Assembly: GCA_014379595.1 (NCBI GenBank)
Contig: JACMLM010000058.1
Span: forward strand, 1-64,000
DNA length: 64,000 bases
DNA from: Anaerolineales bacterium
Lineage (GTDB): Bacteria > Chloroflexota > Anaerolineae > Anaerolineales > Villigracilaceae
Direction: 5' to 3'
In this document: positions 43,375 through 52,968 of the stretch, piece by piece
Layout: the number at the start of each line of letters is the position of its first letter
Position numbering within the stretch: the stretch's first letter is position 1
The notes under the pieces: generated by a model
Seen by the model: only the letters and a program-made list of their open reading frames with translations
The model's database searches: none
Told to the model about the DNA's origin: nothing
Program-made: the position numbers and the translations under genes

Positions 43375-45465
43375 ACTCAATTGTTTTATTAGTATCTCTG
43401 GGTCATTGGTTGGCTGCTTGCATACAAACCCCTCGCAAACATATGCACTTGCTTTCCCATTTACAAGTGTTCGTTCATTCAATAATGCTGGCGCATCTTT
43501 TGATGGGGGATAAGTGGATGCGGCCACCACCACGCCCGGTCTGTATTCTGCGCGAATCACCTTGAGCATCCGCTCGAAGTTTTCTTCGCCCGCTTCGCCT
43601 ATCACTGCAACCTGTTTCGTGTTTCTCTGTGCATTCTCCGCAGCTGAGAGCCATCTTGCAAACCCTAACGGATACCTTAAAGCAGAATCACCTACAAGTT
43701 TGAGTGCTTGTTCTGCTAGGTCGCGATATTTTCCTTCATCTGTGAATGCTGCTAATTTCAATAACGCTTCACAAGCCAGTGCATTGCCTGACGGTGTGGC
43801 ATTGTCTGTGATATCTTTTGGCCGAATCAGCAAAGTTTCGCTATTATGTGCTGTATCAAAAAAACCACCATTGGGATCGTTGAATTTTTCTATCATTTCA
43901 TCTGTCAACTCTTGCGCTGCTGTAAACCATTTATTGTTGAAATCTGTTTGATACAACTCAAGTAGACCTAATATCAATGCTGCGTAATCTTCAAGAAAAA
44001 CTGCGTCGGTTGTTGTACTATCACGCCATGCACGTTTTAATTGCCCTTTGGGTCTCAAGGCTGATAGTAAAAATTCCGCGCTGCGCGTAGCCACTTGATA
44101 ATACTCATTTTGAAGATTAATATCTTTCTGTTCATCATGCGGAAGCAAACTACCTGATTCCACGTTGATAACTCTTGCTGCTTCTGCAAATGCCGCGAGC
44201 ATGAGACCATTCCATGAAGTGAGGATCTTGTCATCTGTGCCGGGGCGGATGCGTGAGGCGCGAACGGTATAAAGCTTGGAATGGGCTTCTGCCAATTTGA
44301 CGGGAACAGTTTCAACGTCCAACTTGAAGCGGGCAGCGAGGGATGCATCATCCAGGACGCGCTGGAGAACTGTATTGCCCTCCCAGTTGCCATTTGCGGA
44401 GACTCCGTAAGCCGCTTCAAAAAACTCTGATTCATCTTTCAATGCTTCACGAATTTCATCAAGAGTCCAAACATAGAACTTGCCTTCTTCGCCTTCAGAA
44501 TCTGCATCGAGTGAAGAATAGAAGCCGCCTTGTTCGTGAGTCATTTCGCGCATAACAAAGCCCAGCGTTTCTTCAATGATGCGTTTGAATGCAGGTTCTT
44601 TTGTAACTTGCCAGGCATGCAAATAAGCGCGGACGAGCAGGGCATTGTCGTATAGCATCTTTTCAAAGTGAGGTACACGCCAGAATTTATCTGTGCTGTA
44701 ACGTGAGAACCCGCCGCCGACAACATCGTACATACCGCCGAGCGACATTGCTTGAAGACAATGGGTGATGAGTTTTAACATCTTCTCGGTGTTTTCAGTA
44801 TTTTCTTTGGTGAGCGTTACATGTTGAAGTAAAAATTCAAGCACCATGGCTTGTGGAAATTTTGGTGCATCACCCCAGCCGCCAAAACCCCAATCATACG
44901 AAGTGGTGATGGCATTTGCGATGGCATCAAAATGTTCCAAGGAAAGAAGATCATTTTTTTCATTCTTATTTTGATGCTGTAAATGACCAATGATCTGCTC
45001 TCCAACTTTTACAATTTCGGTTCGATCATTCTTCCAAGCGTTCGCAAGCCCGGAAAGAATATCTTTGAATGCTGGCATGTTATAGCGACGCACAGGAGGA
45101 AAATATGTGCCTGAATAAAATGGTTTGAGATCAGGTGCAAGAAAAACAGACATCGGCCAGCCACCCGAGCCTGTCATCGCAATAACGGCCTGCATATAAA
45201 TGCTGTCAATATCAGGACGTTCCTCTCGGTCAACTTTTACGTTGATGAAGTGTTCGTTCATGAAGGCGGCAGTTCCTTCATCTTCAAAAGATTCATGCGC
45301 CATCACATGGCACCAGTGACAGGCCGCATAGCCGATACTGAGGAAAATTGGTTTGTCTTCAGCCTTTGCTTTGGCAAGTGCTTCTTCACCCCACGGATAC
45401 CAGTCCACGGGATTTTCAGCATGTTGAAGGAGATAGGGGGATGCGGATTGGGAGAGTCGATTCAT
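43369..45465 (-). CDS. DUF255 thioredoxin-fold protein (YyaL/SPATA20 family)
   Basis: A 698-residue cytosolic protein. Residues 1-165 are thioredoxin-like with a CHWC motif ([20 protein letters not shown], about residues 44-63). The remaining part is an alpha/alpha-barrel like N-acylglucosamine 2-epimerases ([49 protein letters not shown]). Highly conserved from bacteria to animals, but its reaction is not settled. Its stop lies in the terminator shared with tatA. It stands alone. Confidence 0.93.
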   Translation of the reverse strand: MNRLSQSASPYLLQHAENPVDWYPWGEEALAKAKAEDKPIFLSIGYAACHWCHVMAHESFEDEGTAAFMNEHFINVKVDREERPDIDSIYMQAVIAMTGSGGWPMSVFLAPDLKPFYSGTYFPPVRRYNMPAFKDILSGLANAWKNDRTEIVKVGEQIIGHLQHQNKNEKNDLLSLEHFDAIANAITTSYDWGFGGWGDAPKFPQAMVLEFLLQHVTLTKENTENTEKMLKLITHCLQAMSLGGMYDVVGGGFSRYSTDKFWRVPHFEKMLYDNALLVRAYLHAWQVTKEPAFKRIIEETLGFVMREMTHEQGGFYSSLDADSEGEEGKFYVWTLDEIREALKDESEFFEAAYGVSANGNWEGNTVLQRVLDDASLAARFKLDVETVPVKLAEAHSKLYTVRASRIRPGTDDKILTSWNGLMLAAFAEAARVINVESGSLLPHDEQKDINLQNEYYQVATRSAEFLLSALRPKGQLKRAWRDSTTTDAVFLEDYAALILGLLELYQTDFNNKWFTAAQELTDEMIEKFNDPNGGFFDTAHNSETLLIRPKDITDNATPSGNALACEALLKLAAFTDEGKYRDLAEQALKLVGDSALRYPLGFARWLSAAENAQRNTKQVAVIGEAGEENFERMLKVIRAEYRPGVVVAASTYPPSKDAPALLNERTLVNGKASAYVCEGFVCKQPTNDPEILIKQLSK

Positions 45466-45500
45466 TTATAAAATTATAGCTTACTATATTTTGTTTCGGG

Positions 45501-45534
45501 AAAAATCAAAAAGCGCCAGCAATTTGCAGGTGCT
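45501..45534 (-). terminator. Likely terminator of the sugar ABC/GH87 operon
   Basis: On the minus strand a 9-bp imperfect stem (AGCACCTGC / GCTGGCGCT, two mismatches) is followed by TTTTGATTTTT, 37 bp past the GH87 stop. Confidence 0.5.
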
Positions 45535-45570
45535 CAAGTATAACGATCCAATCTGCGTTTTGAGATAATT

Positions 45571-47796
45571 TTATGGAAATTGCCAGCCGATATTGCCTTC
45601 ACTAAAATTAATTGTAAATTTCAATTTCGGTGAGTAATTCAAGAAGGCGCTGTTCGCTGAATCATTGACAGTGATAAATGAAAAACTTGCATCGCCAGAC
45701 AAGCTGGAGCTTAAATGGATTCCATCTGTTCCAGCATTTGTGATTTCGATGTTTTCAAAACTTGCAGACGTGATTGGATAACTGCCATCAAGTTGAAGTC
45801 CGCTGAAAGTGGGGGAGTCGATCAAAATATCTTTTACAACTAATCCAGGAATCTCACCTTGTGCAGGCCAAATCTTCAAGGCACCATGTTCGAGATTGAA
45901 CATCGGTCCGCCTGTACGAATTAATGAATTGCGCTGAATACTTGTCGTCCCATCAAATGGATTCGAGTTGAATTGCTGTGCGATGAGAATACCAGGATAA
46001 GTCACCACGTCGTAGCAGAGATTATCTTCAATCTTGTTATCTTTGCCGCCGTAAATCGCAAAACAATTTGCACGCCATGGAATTTGCACGGTGTTAAAAC
46101 GGAAAACGTTATTTGTATTAACTGGGTCGCCTTTTGGAGACCATGAAGCAAGTGCGTCATCGCCTGTGTTGCGGAAGTGTGAATTTTCAATAACAGAATT
46201 GCTCGTCCCGTTGCAGAAATTGATTCCATCTGCAAACAGATTGCGGAAGCGACTGTTTGTGATCACCAGGCCATTCGTCCCGCCGCTGACCCAGAAGCCA
46301 ACCTTTGTATGTTCCACCCAAATATTTTTAAGCCGCGAGCCTGTCCCTGCGCTGCCGTTGAATCCATTTTCAGGTGATTTGTCGTCACGTAGAATCGTCT
46401 CACCCAGGATAGCAAAATCTGCAAAGCGGCAGTTGTTGCCCACACAGTTGAAGCGTGCATATTTTCCATGTATATTTGAATACCACATCCCCGCGCCCTG
46501 GATCGTAACATCAGCCACATCAAACCCGTGAATTTCACTTTCAAAAGTCCCAACTGGAATCCAGACACCTGTTTTCGCGGTTCTCGCTTTTTCAATACAT
46601 GCCTGAATCGCATCGCCAGCGTCTTGTCCGCTGTTGGGTACTGCGCCGCAATCTTCAATTGAGAAATAGCCCTCAGGTTTGGTTTGGGGCGGCGCGACCT
46701 GTTCCAAATCAATCAAATCGATCACATAATATTCGGCGTTGTCATCTTCATCTTTTTGCAGTTTGACAGTTGCACCTGCTGGAATATCGCCAACCAACGC
46801 GCGCGCCTCATCATAGAAATGATGAGCACCGCCCGCTTTGGGAACATTGAACGTCTCTTCCTCGCCGCCATATGACCATGCGTATTTTGAAGTCAACTGG
46901 ATTTTCTTTCGAAAGACATTGTCTACATACAAGCTGATCGTTGACTCTAGTCCTTTGCCATCTTCTGAATCAGGAATCACGAATCGTACTACGACCGAAT
47001 TAGCTGATTCCGTTGAAGTGAATTGGACATACTCCCCAGCCCCGTCCAACTTAACCGCACTGCGGCCAGATGATTCAGATGCAATGGTTCCAAAGATGCG
47101 ATCTGGGGCAATAATTTCGCCATTGGTAGTTTCATTTTCGGCTTCATATTCCATCCACGGGACATCTGCACCTCGACTGCCCACAGGATTTGTCGAAGGT
47201 GGAATGACAAAGACTGGTGTCGGTGTGCTTGCAGCTAAAGCAATGCCATCAACAGATTCTAAATACCAGCGCGCATTTTCTGTTGTGACAGGGACATTTT
47301 CATATTTCACGAGTCCGTTTTCAACATACAGCACTTGCCAGTTGTGCCAGACACTACGAATAACAATCGAGCCTTGAGATGGGTCACTATCAAATGTCCA
47401 GCGTGAACTCATCCATTCGGGAAGAATGGGGATGACTTCAATATATTTTTGGAGGTGTTCAAGGGAAAGATAATTTCCGCTGGCGCGATTCTGAAGACGT
47501 TTGCTGCCTTGATAATCTTCAACGATCCAGAAAGAAGATTCATCTGAAATATCCCCTAATTCAGCTTGTCCATTTTTTTCGTAGAGATAGGTTCCTGTTT
47601 CAGCATTTTTGATGCGGACGATGGGGAATGATTCAGTGGATGAAATTTCCATAGTTGTAGCAGCAGGTATCGGCGTGCGCGAAGCGAGAGCCGTGTAGGA
47701 TGTGCCGGGCGTCGCTGGCGTTTGTACAGACTGAGGCCCGGTACATCCCACGATCAAAAGGAGGAAGAGAATGAAACCAATGGAGCGGTGAAGCAT
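45571..47796 (-). CDS. GH87-like surface alpha-1,3-glucanase (mycodextranase family) lipoprotein
   Basis: Extracellular glycan-degrading enzyme. Lipoprotein signal MLHRSIGFILFLLLIVGC, then a ricin/beta-trefoil-like region (about 55-190), a CBM6/35-type module (MEYEAENETTNGEIIAP) and a parallel beta-helix from about residue 365. The helix segments DGINFCNGTSNSVIENS and RNTGDDALASW place one Asp 23 residues before an Asp pair, the same spacing I recall for GH87 catalytic acids. NVFRFNTVQIPW and AIYGGKDN are also GH87-like. Start taken at 47796, one base after the permease stop. Last gene of the ABC operon, so it likely feeds the importer. A different polysaccharide specificity is possible. Confidence 0.78.
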   Translation of the reverse strand: MLHRSIGFILFLLLIVGCTGPQSVQTPATPGTSYTALASRTPIPAATTMEISSTESFPIVRIKNAETGTYLYEKNGQAELGDISDESSFWIVEDYQGSKRLQNRASGNYLSLEHLQKYIEVIPILPEWMSSRWTFDSDPSQGSIVIRSVWHNWQVLYVENGLVKYENVPVTTENARWYLESVDGIALAASTPTPVFVIPPSTNPVGSRGADVPWMEYEAENETTNGEIIAPDRIFGTIASESSGRSAVKLDGAGEYVQFTSTESANSVVVRFVIPDSEDGKGLESTISLYVDNVFRKKIQLTSKYAWSYGGEEETFNVPKAGGAHHFYDEARALVGDIPAGATVKLQKDEDDNAEYYVIDLIDLEQVAPPQTKPEGYFSIEDCGAVPNSGQDAGDAIQACIEKARTAKTGVWIPVGTFESEIHGFDVADVTIQGAGMWYSNIHGKYARFNCVGNNCRFADFAILGETILRDDKSPENGFNGSAGTGSRLKNIWVEHTKVGFWVSGGTNGLVITNSRFRNLFADGINFCNGTSNSVIENSHFRNTGDDALASWSPKGDPVNTNNVFRFNTVQIPWRANCFAIYGGKDNKIEDNLCYDVVTYPGILIAQQFNSNPFDGTTSIQRNSLIRTGGPMFNLEHGALKIWPAQGEIPGLVVKDILIDSPTFSGLQLDGSYPITSASFENIEITNAGTDGIHLSSSLSGDASFSFITVNDSANSAFLNYSPKLKFTINFSEGNIGWQFP

Positions 47797-47797
47797 C

Positions 47798-48649
47798 CTA
47801 AAAAGTGAGGCCGCCTTTTGGAGCATGTTGCTGTAAATAGAAGGCAGCGATGCTTGGAGGTATCATGGCGATGAAGGAAGCGGCCATGTAAAGGTTCAAT
47901 GGGAATCCTCTCGTGAGAGTATATAAGCGCACGGAAATCGTTTGCAGCTCCGATTCTCGTAAGACCAGGAACGGCCAGAGAAAATCTCCCCAAAAACCAA
48001 TGAACGCAAACAATCCAAGTACAAGAAGAACTGATGATGAAAGTGGAAGTGTGATATTCAAGAACATCCGTATTTCGGAAGCGCCGTCTATTTCAGCGGC
48101 TTCGTAAAGATCTCTTGGGATTTGGTCGAAAGCACTATTCAATACCAAAATCATAAAAGAACTGGCGGCGTAGGGAATCCATAGTCCTACATAGCTATTT
48201 AAAAATCCCATGTTTGCCACCACAACATAACGTGGAACCAGGTAGACAATTCCAGGCACTGCCATGGTGATCAAAAGGATCGCGCGAATGAGATTCTTGC
48301 CGATCGGGTTGAGTCTGGAAAGACTGTAAGCTGCCAGAGATGAAACTGCCATTTGTGCCAGGACGCCCCCGCCCGCGGCAATGATCGTGTTGATAAAAAG
48401 CCTGCTCATTGCAAAACGGTTCCAGGCATCCAGATAATTACCCCAAAGTGGTTTTGCAGGCCATAAATGAATACCAGGTTTAACAACATCAATACTGTTA
48501 TGGAGCCCGGCAGTAAACGAGAATACAAATGGAAAAATGACCACTATGCTAATTAATATCAGCACAATAAGATAGAAAAAGATGATAAGCCGCCCAAACG
48601 GCGAGCGCCACTCTGCATTTGACATGATGCCACGGTTAGCATTGTTCAT
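47798..48649 (-). CDS. Sugar ABC transporter permease (MalG-type)
   Basis: One of the two membrane subunits of a CUT1 carbohydrate importer. Six hydrophobic segments and the cytoplasmic EAA loop (LYEAAEIDGASEIRMFLNIT, about residues 188-207), which docks the ATPase, are present. The gene lies 5 bp after the MalF-type permease. No ATP-binding subunit is encoded in the locus, so a shared MsmK-like ATPase elsewhere is expected. Confidence 0.92.
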   Translation of the reverse strand: MNNANRGIMSNAEWRSPFGRLIIFFYLIVLILISIVVIFPFVFSFTAGLHNSIDVVKPGIHLWPAKPLWGNYLDAWNRFAMSRLFINTIIAAGGGVLAQMAVSSLAAYSLSRLNPIGKNLIRAILLITMAVPGIVYLVPRYVVVANMGFLNSYVGLWIPYAASSFMILVLNSAFDQIPRDLYEAAEIDGASEIRMFLNITLPLSSSVLLVLGLFAFIGFWGDFLWPFLVLRESELQTISVRLYTLTRGFPLNLYMAASFIAMIPPSIAAFYLQQHAPKGGLTF

Positions 48650-48654
48650 TATTT

Positions 48655-49590
48655 TTAACCTTTACTAAGATCTTCTCTGGTAAACACAACGTACAAAATG
48701 GAGAAGAGTGATAAGGCTACCAGCATGGAGACTCCCCATGCCGATGCCAACCCGAAATCAGTTCGGGTAAAGGCTATGTTATAAATTTCCAAAACAGGTG
48801 ACGTGGTGCTGTTGGCGGGTCCGCCGTTGGTCAAAATAAAAGGTTCGGTAAATACTTGTGCCACAGTGATGATCTGCAAAACCAGCATGATCTGTATCCT
48901 ATAACGCAGCAGAGGCAGGGCAATATAGCGAATGCGCTGCCAAACTGTGAAACCGTCAAGCTCTGCGGCTTCGAAAAGTTCCGGGGGAATTTCCCGAAGT
49001 GCATACATATATAAGAGTGTGGCTCCCCCTGCGCCGATCCAGGTCATGATGACAATCAGCGCTGGCTTGGCCAGAAGCGGATCCTGTAGCCAAAGCTGTG
49101 GCGAAATATTCACAAGTTTTAACAAGCTGTTTAAAATGCCTCCCTCCGGCGCATAGATCTGTCGCCAAACGAGCAGTCCGACGGCGATGGGAATCAACGT
49201 GGGGAGGTAAACAATAGTTTGGAAAAAAGATGACATGCCACGCATCTCATTAATGATCAACGCCAACACAATCGGGACCATCGCTCCCATGACAAGGCTC
49301 AATAATACATAGATAATAGTATTTTCCCAGGCTGTGTAAAAGATGGGATTGCCAAACATGCGGACATAGTTGGAGAATCCAACCCAGCCTTGAACTCCCC
49401 CAACATTAACCCTTTGAAAACTGTAGAGAATAGTATTTACGATCGGATACCAGGTAACCAGTGTAAAAACGATTAATGCCGGCAGGAGAAATAAATAAGC
49501 CACTCCCTGTTTCTGCCAGTTAATCCGCCGGCGTGGTGAGGTTGTGGCCTTGACCTTCGTAGTTGCCGTCATCGTAGTGGTCATATTCAA
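48655..49590 (-). CDS. Sugar ABC transporter permease (MalF-type)
   Basis: Partner of the MalG-type permease. The 311-residue protein has a Thr/Lys-rich cytoplasmic N terminus, about six membrane helices (VAYLFLLPALIVFTLVTWYP) and the EAA loop LFEAAELDGFTVWQRIRYIA. AAGGAG lies upstream of the ATG. It is separated from the binding-protein gene by a 213-bp gap with a large hairpin, which suggests graded expression within the operon. Confidence 0.92.
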   Translation of the reverse strand: MNMTTTMTATTKVKATTSPRRRINWQKQGVAYLFLLPALIVFTLVTWYPIVNTILYSFQRVNVGGVQGWVGFSNYVRMFGNPIFYTAWENTIIYVLLSLVMGAMVPIVLALIINEMRGMSSFFQTIVYLPTLIPIAVGLLVWRQIYAPEGGILNSLLKLVNISPQLWLQDPLLAKPALIVIMTWIGAGGATLLYMYALREIPPELFEAAELDGFTVWQRIRYIALPLLRYRIQIMLVLQIITVAQVFTEPFILTNGGPANSTTSPVLEIYNIAFTRTDFGLASAWGVSMLVALSLFSILYVVFTREDLSKG

Positions 49591-49740
49591 AATTCTCCTT
49601 ATTAATCTAGAGACTGTTTAAGAGTCATTGCGAAAGATTCCTGCATGGGAAGTGCGTAAAAAATGAATTTGATAATGACAACTTTACCGCTTATTGCATA
49701 AATTATAAGGCTTTATTTCAGACAGTTGTTATAAGAGAAG

Positions 49741-49784
49741 TTGTTGGAAGAGGTGACGTAGATTCACGCCGCCTCTTCCAACAA
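49741..49784 (-). other. Intercistronic hairpin after the binding-protein gene
   Basis: Thirteen-bp perfect arms (TTGTTGGAAGAGG and complement) with an inner GTGA/TCAC pairing. No T-run follows on the minus strand, so it probably stabilises the upstream mRNA or causes partial stopping. This is common between binding-protein and permease genes. Confidence 0.6.
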
Positions 49785-49803
49785 ATATCAAGTGTTCAAA
49801 AAC

Positions 49804-51294
49804 TTATGGAAGCAGATCGAGAACGTTCGTTTGGAACGTAGCTTGTGCAGCTGTAAGAGCGGCAACTGGGTCAGCAGATTCATCAGTGACGATTAGGCTG
49901 ACTACATCGCCCAGTGCTGCATAGTAATCCTGGCCTGCGATCTGCGGTTCATTCTGCAGACCAATCACGGCATTATTGAACAATGCGTAGTTTTCAACCG
50001 GGAGATTAGCATACTCTGCTGTGAGGGCTGCGATCTTTTCCTGGAATGGTCCCACGTAGATCGGGTAGCTTGGCTCACCAATCACGGCGGTCGGATTGGT
50101 TAATGTAGCCTCATATTTAGCCTTAACTTCACCTTCGTCAAACTGGACGAACAAGCGATAATAGAAACCAGCTTCGATCTCATCCGCGCTAGCGGTGGCG
50201 TTGATAAAAGCCACATCACCACCACCGAGAGAGACCATTTTCCCGTCTGGCCCAGCTGGCAGCGGAGCAAAACCGAACTGGGTCATATCCACATCAGGAT
50301 AAGTCTGTTTGATCCATTCCAACTGACCACCAGCCATCAAAACCATGGCGGCCTGACCGGTGGCAAGCTGATTACCGTTTGTATCCCATTGCAGCAGTTC
50401 TTTCGGCAGAGCATCATACTTCCACTGCATGTCTTTGATGAAGTTTAGTGCAGCCAGTGTTTGAGCATTATCGAAACCAGCAGTGTACTTCCCATCAGCA
50501 TCCTTGGTAACGATAGATGCATCATCTAGGCCAAAATTGTAGCCAATGACTGTACCATGCCAGCCAGCTTGGTGAGCCTCACCTCGAATGAAGGAGAATC
50601 CGGCCACGCCAGCGTCACGATTAGTGAGTTTCTGAGCTACAGGTCCCAACTCTTCCCAAGTTGTGGGAGGAGCATCATAACCAGCATCTTCAAGCATCTT
50701 GATGTTATAGGCTAGACCCATAACATAAGCTTCAATGGGCATGCCGTAGATCTTGCCGTCTGCAGATACAAGCTCCAGAAGGCTGGAGTTATAAACTTCA
50801 TCCAGTCCCGAGGCTTCGTACAAACTGGTCAGATCGGCTGCAAGACCCTGGCTGACCATCAGGTCTCGGTCAGTTAGGTAAGCTTGGAATTGGGTCGGCA
50901 CCTGGTCAGCAGCAACAAGTGCGGGGAACGAGTCTGGGGTATAGGCGTACTCGTCACCGGTGACGGTCACGTTCGGATATTTGGCTTGGAAACGTTCAAC
51001 TGCTGCATGCCAGTCTGCCAAACCGGTAGGATTGGACTCAGCCGGGATGCCAACCACACTGATTTCAACCGGACGACCACCGGCGATTTCATCAGGAAAT
51101 ACGATGGTACCAGCCGGGACTTCCTCCACGGGAGCTTCAGTAGCAGCAGGAACATCGGTAGCAGCCGGGACATCAGTGGCAGCCGGGGCATCCGTAGCAG
51201 GTGCTTCGGTGCCAGCCGCCGGGCTGCAGGCGCTAAGAATCAGCGCGAACAACAGGATCAGATTAAGAAACAGAGCAGACGATTTAACTTTCAT
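49804..51294 (-). CDS. Sugar-binding lipoprotein of an ABC importer
   Basis: Extracellular solute-binding protein family 1. Lipobox LSAC follows a hydrophobic signal (residues 1-23), then a Pro/Ala/Thr linker with repeats of PAATDV. The mature domain has typical segments: YPNVTVTGDEYAYTPDSFPA, YGMPIEAYVMGLAYNIKML, GQAAMVLMAGGQLEWIKQ. AGGAGAAG is found before the ATG. Transcribed from a promoter whose -35 is inside the LacI operator at 51417-51430. Likely ligands are alpha-linked gluco-oligosaccharides such as nigerose, given the GH87 and GH65 enzymes. Confidence 0.92.
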   Translation of the reverse strand: MKVKSSALFLNLILLFALILSACSPAAGTEAPATDAPAATDVPAATDVPAATEAPVEEVPAGTIVFPDEIAGGRPVEISVVGIPAESNPTGLADWHAAVERFQAKYPNVTVTGDEYAYTPDSFPALVAADQVPTQFQAYLTDRDLMVSQGLAADLTSLYEASGLDEVYNSSLLELVSADGKIYGMPIEAYVMGLAYNIKMLEDAGYDAPPTTWEELGPVAQKLTNRDAGVAGFSFIRGEAHQAGWHGTVIGYNFGLDDASIVTKDADGKYTAGFDNAQTLAALNFIKDMQWKYDALPKELLQWDTNGNQLATGQAAMVLMAGGQLEWIKQTYPDVDMTQFGFAPLPAGPDGKMVSLGGGDVAFINATASADEIEAGFYYRLFVQFDEGEVKAKYEATLTNPTAVIGEPSYPIYVGPFQEKIAALTAEYANLPVENYALFNNAVIGLQNEPQIAGQDYYAALGDVVSLIVTDESADPVAALTAAQATFQTNVLDLLP

Positions 51295-51399
51295 GATGTT
51301 TTACTTCTCCTTTTGAATGTGTAAGACAAACGATAAACTTGGGTTTGCAGACCTTGTCTTATTGCCGAGTATATAAAAAAAGAAAACCAATGTGGTCTA

Positions 51400-51429
51400 A
51401 GTATAGTCTAAATATAGTTGAACGTTCAA
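51400..51429 (-). promoter_or_regulatory. Promoter of the binding-protein/permease/GH87 operon
   Basis: Minus-strand TTGAAC (51424-51429) and TATACT (51400-51405), 18 nt apart. The -35 lies within the operator palindrome, so a bound LacI protein would exclude RNA polymerase. Confidence 0.6.
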
Positions 51430-51430
51430 C
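51417..51430. promoter_or_regulatory. LacI-type operator 1 (GTTGAACGTTCAAC)
   Basis: A perfect 14-bp palindrome with a central CG, as in LacI/GalR operators. It lies between the divergent binding-protein and STAND ATPase genes and overlaps the -35 of both. Identical copies occur at 52943 and 53995. Confidence 0.85.
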
Positions 51431-51454
51431 CAAAAATGTGGTAAGATAGCCAAA

Positions 51455-52840
51455 ATGGAATCTCTTACCAAACGCCGTCCGCCAATAACAGCTGTCTGGG
51501 ACGAAGAGCATGTCAAAGCTCTTCTACACTTTCCGCGTTTTCCAGCGCGGCTAATTCAGCAGGAACCTTGGCAATCCTGGATCGGGCAGCGGGGCGGCTT
51601 GAAAGCGATCAATAGTTATTTGCAAGGGTATCCATTTCCACCCAGCCATCGCCGCATTTTGGATGTAGTGCTATCCAATCCAGAATCAGTTGCTGGGGTT
51701 TATGCAGACCAATTAAGCATCAGCCGTGCAACTTATTTTTATCAATTGCGTGAACTTGTCACTGCCATTGCTCAGGCTCTTAATTATTGGGAACCTCAAG
51801 CTACAGACATTCAAGAGATTGCTCCTTTCCAAACTAATTTACCCTCGCCCCTAACTAACTTGATTGGTGTAGAGGCACATGTACATACTTTGACCCGTTT
51901 AATGTCGCGCGATGATGTTCGTCTGCTGACACTTCTTGGTCCTGGTGGAATTGGAAAGACCCGCTTAAGTATTGAGATCGCACGTCGTTTGGGAGGCGGT
52001 GCTTGTTTTATTGACTTATCAAATTTGCATGATCCATCCAAGGTAATAACTGTCATAGCTCAAAATCTTGGAGCAAAAGAAGGCACAGTTTCAGGGGTGA
52101 AGTGCTTACTTCGTGCCCGTAAATTTCTACTGATTTTAGACAATTTTGAGCAAATTCTCCCTGCTAGGAGCTTAATTATTGATCTTTTAGGGGTATTACC
52201 CTTGCTTAAAGTCCTGGTTACCAGTCGATCTGCCCTACATATTTATGGCGAACATGAATTTATAGTTCCACCATTGGCAATTGCAGACATCGAATCCGTG
52301 AAGGGCCAACAGCTCTGGGCGCAGTCCCCGGCAGTAGCTTTATTTGTACAACGCGCTCAGGCTATAAATCCCAACTTTTCGCTTAATAATGAAAATGTAG
52401 AAGCCATCACCGAATTATGTCAACGTATGGAAGGACATCCGCTGGCAATCGAGCTGGCTGCCTTCCAGATAAAATATTTCTCGCCTCACGCCATGCTTGG
52501 TTTATCTGACAACCGCCTGGATTTCCTCAGCCAGGATACACAGCGGATGCCGCTTCACCAACAAACCATGCGTGCCATGCTAAATTGGAGTTTTGATCTT
52601 CTCTCTCTTGAGCAGCAAACGCTTTTATGTAAGCTGTCAGCTTTTTCAGGTTGTTTCACTATTTCTGAAGCAAAAGCTGTTTGCTCAGCCGAAAATATTC
52701 GGGCAGGTTTAATATCTCTGGTAGATCAATCCTTGCTTGAGCAGCATCCATCTCAGGGCGAAGAGCCGCGCTTCCAACTGCCTGGCATCATTCGCGAATA
52801 TGCTCATGAAAGACTGATGGAAATGGATAGAATCACATGA
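51455..52840 (+). CDS. STAND-type (NB-ARC-like) ATPase regulator
   Basis: A 461-residue signalling ATPase. The N-terminal 120 residues are a possible DNA-binding part with a helix-turn-helix-like segment (VAGVYADQLSISRATYFYQL). The nucleotide-binding domain has Walker A LLGPGGIGKTRL (near residue 165), Walker B KFLLILDNFEQI and TSRSALHI. The C-terminal winged-helix end (RFQLPGIIREYAHERL) is typical of AfsR/LuxR-like STAND regulators, but the expected long TPR sensor is absent. Preceded by an operator-overlapped promoter (TTGAAC-18-TAAGAT) that would give an almost leaderless message. It may be an extra regulator of the sugar locus. Confidence 0.75.
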   Translation: MESLTKRRPPITAVWDEEHVKALLHFPRFPARLIQQEPWQSWIGQRGGLKAINSYLQGYPFPPSHRRILDVVLSNPESVAGVYADQLSISRATYFYQLRELVTAIAQALNYWEPQATDIQEIAPFQTNLPSPLTNLIGVEAHVHTLTRLMSRDDVRLLTLLGPGGIGKTRLSIEIARRLGGGACFIDLSNLHDPSKVITVIAQNLGAKEGTVSGVKCLLRARKFLLILDNFEQILPARSLIIDLLGVLPLLKVLVTSRSALHIYGEHEFIVPPLAIADIESVKGQQLWAQSPAVALFVQRAQAINPNFSLNNENVEAITELCQRMEGHPLAIELAAFQIKYFSPHAMLGLSDNRLDFLSQDTQRMPLHQQTMRAMLNWSFDLLSLEQQTLLCKLSAFSGCFTISEAKAVCSAENIRAGLISLVDQSLLEQHPSQGEEPRFQLPGIIREYAHERLMEMDRIT

Positions 52841-52910
52841 TGATTTTGGATCAAGCTTCTGTTGAAACATATTATTAGGTTGAGGAAAAGTGGCAATTGC
52901 AACCTGCTTC

Positions 52911-52939
52911 TTGACAAAAAACCTTTTTTCTCCGATAAT
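52911..52939 (+). promoter_or_regulatory. Promoter of the LacI regulator gene
   Basis: TTGACA (52911-52916), 17-nt spacer, GATAAT (52934-52939). The operator begins three bases after the -10, over the transcription start, which indicates autorepression. Confidence 0.7.
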
Positions 52940-52942
52940 GCA

Positions 52943-52956
52943 GTTGAACGTTCAAC
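52943..52956. promoter_or_regulatory. LacI-type operator 2
   Basis: Same 14-bp palindrome as at 51417, here extended to 16 bp (AGTTGAACGTTCAACT). It is placed between the promoter and the start of the lacI-family gene. Confidence 0.85.
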
Positions 52957-52968
52957 TAAGGACACCTT

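Noticed and set aside
47794..47826. Ten extra residues before the GH87 signal peptide
   Set aside because: They overlap the permease end, and the lipoprotein signal begins correctly at 47796.
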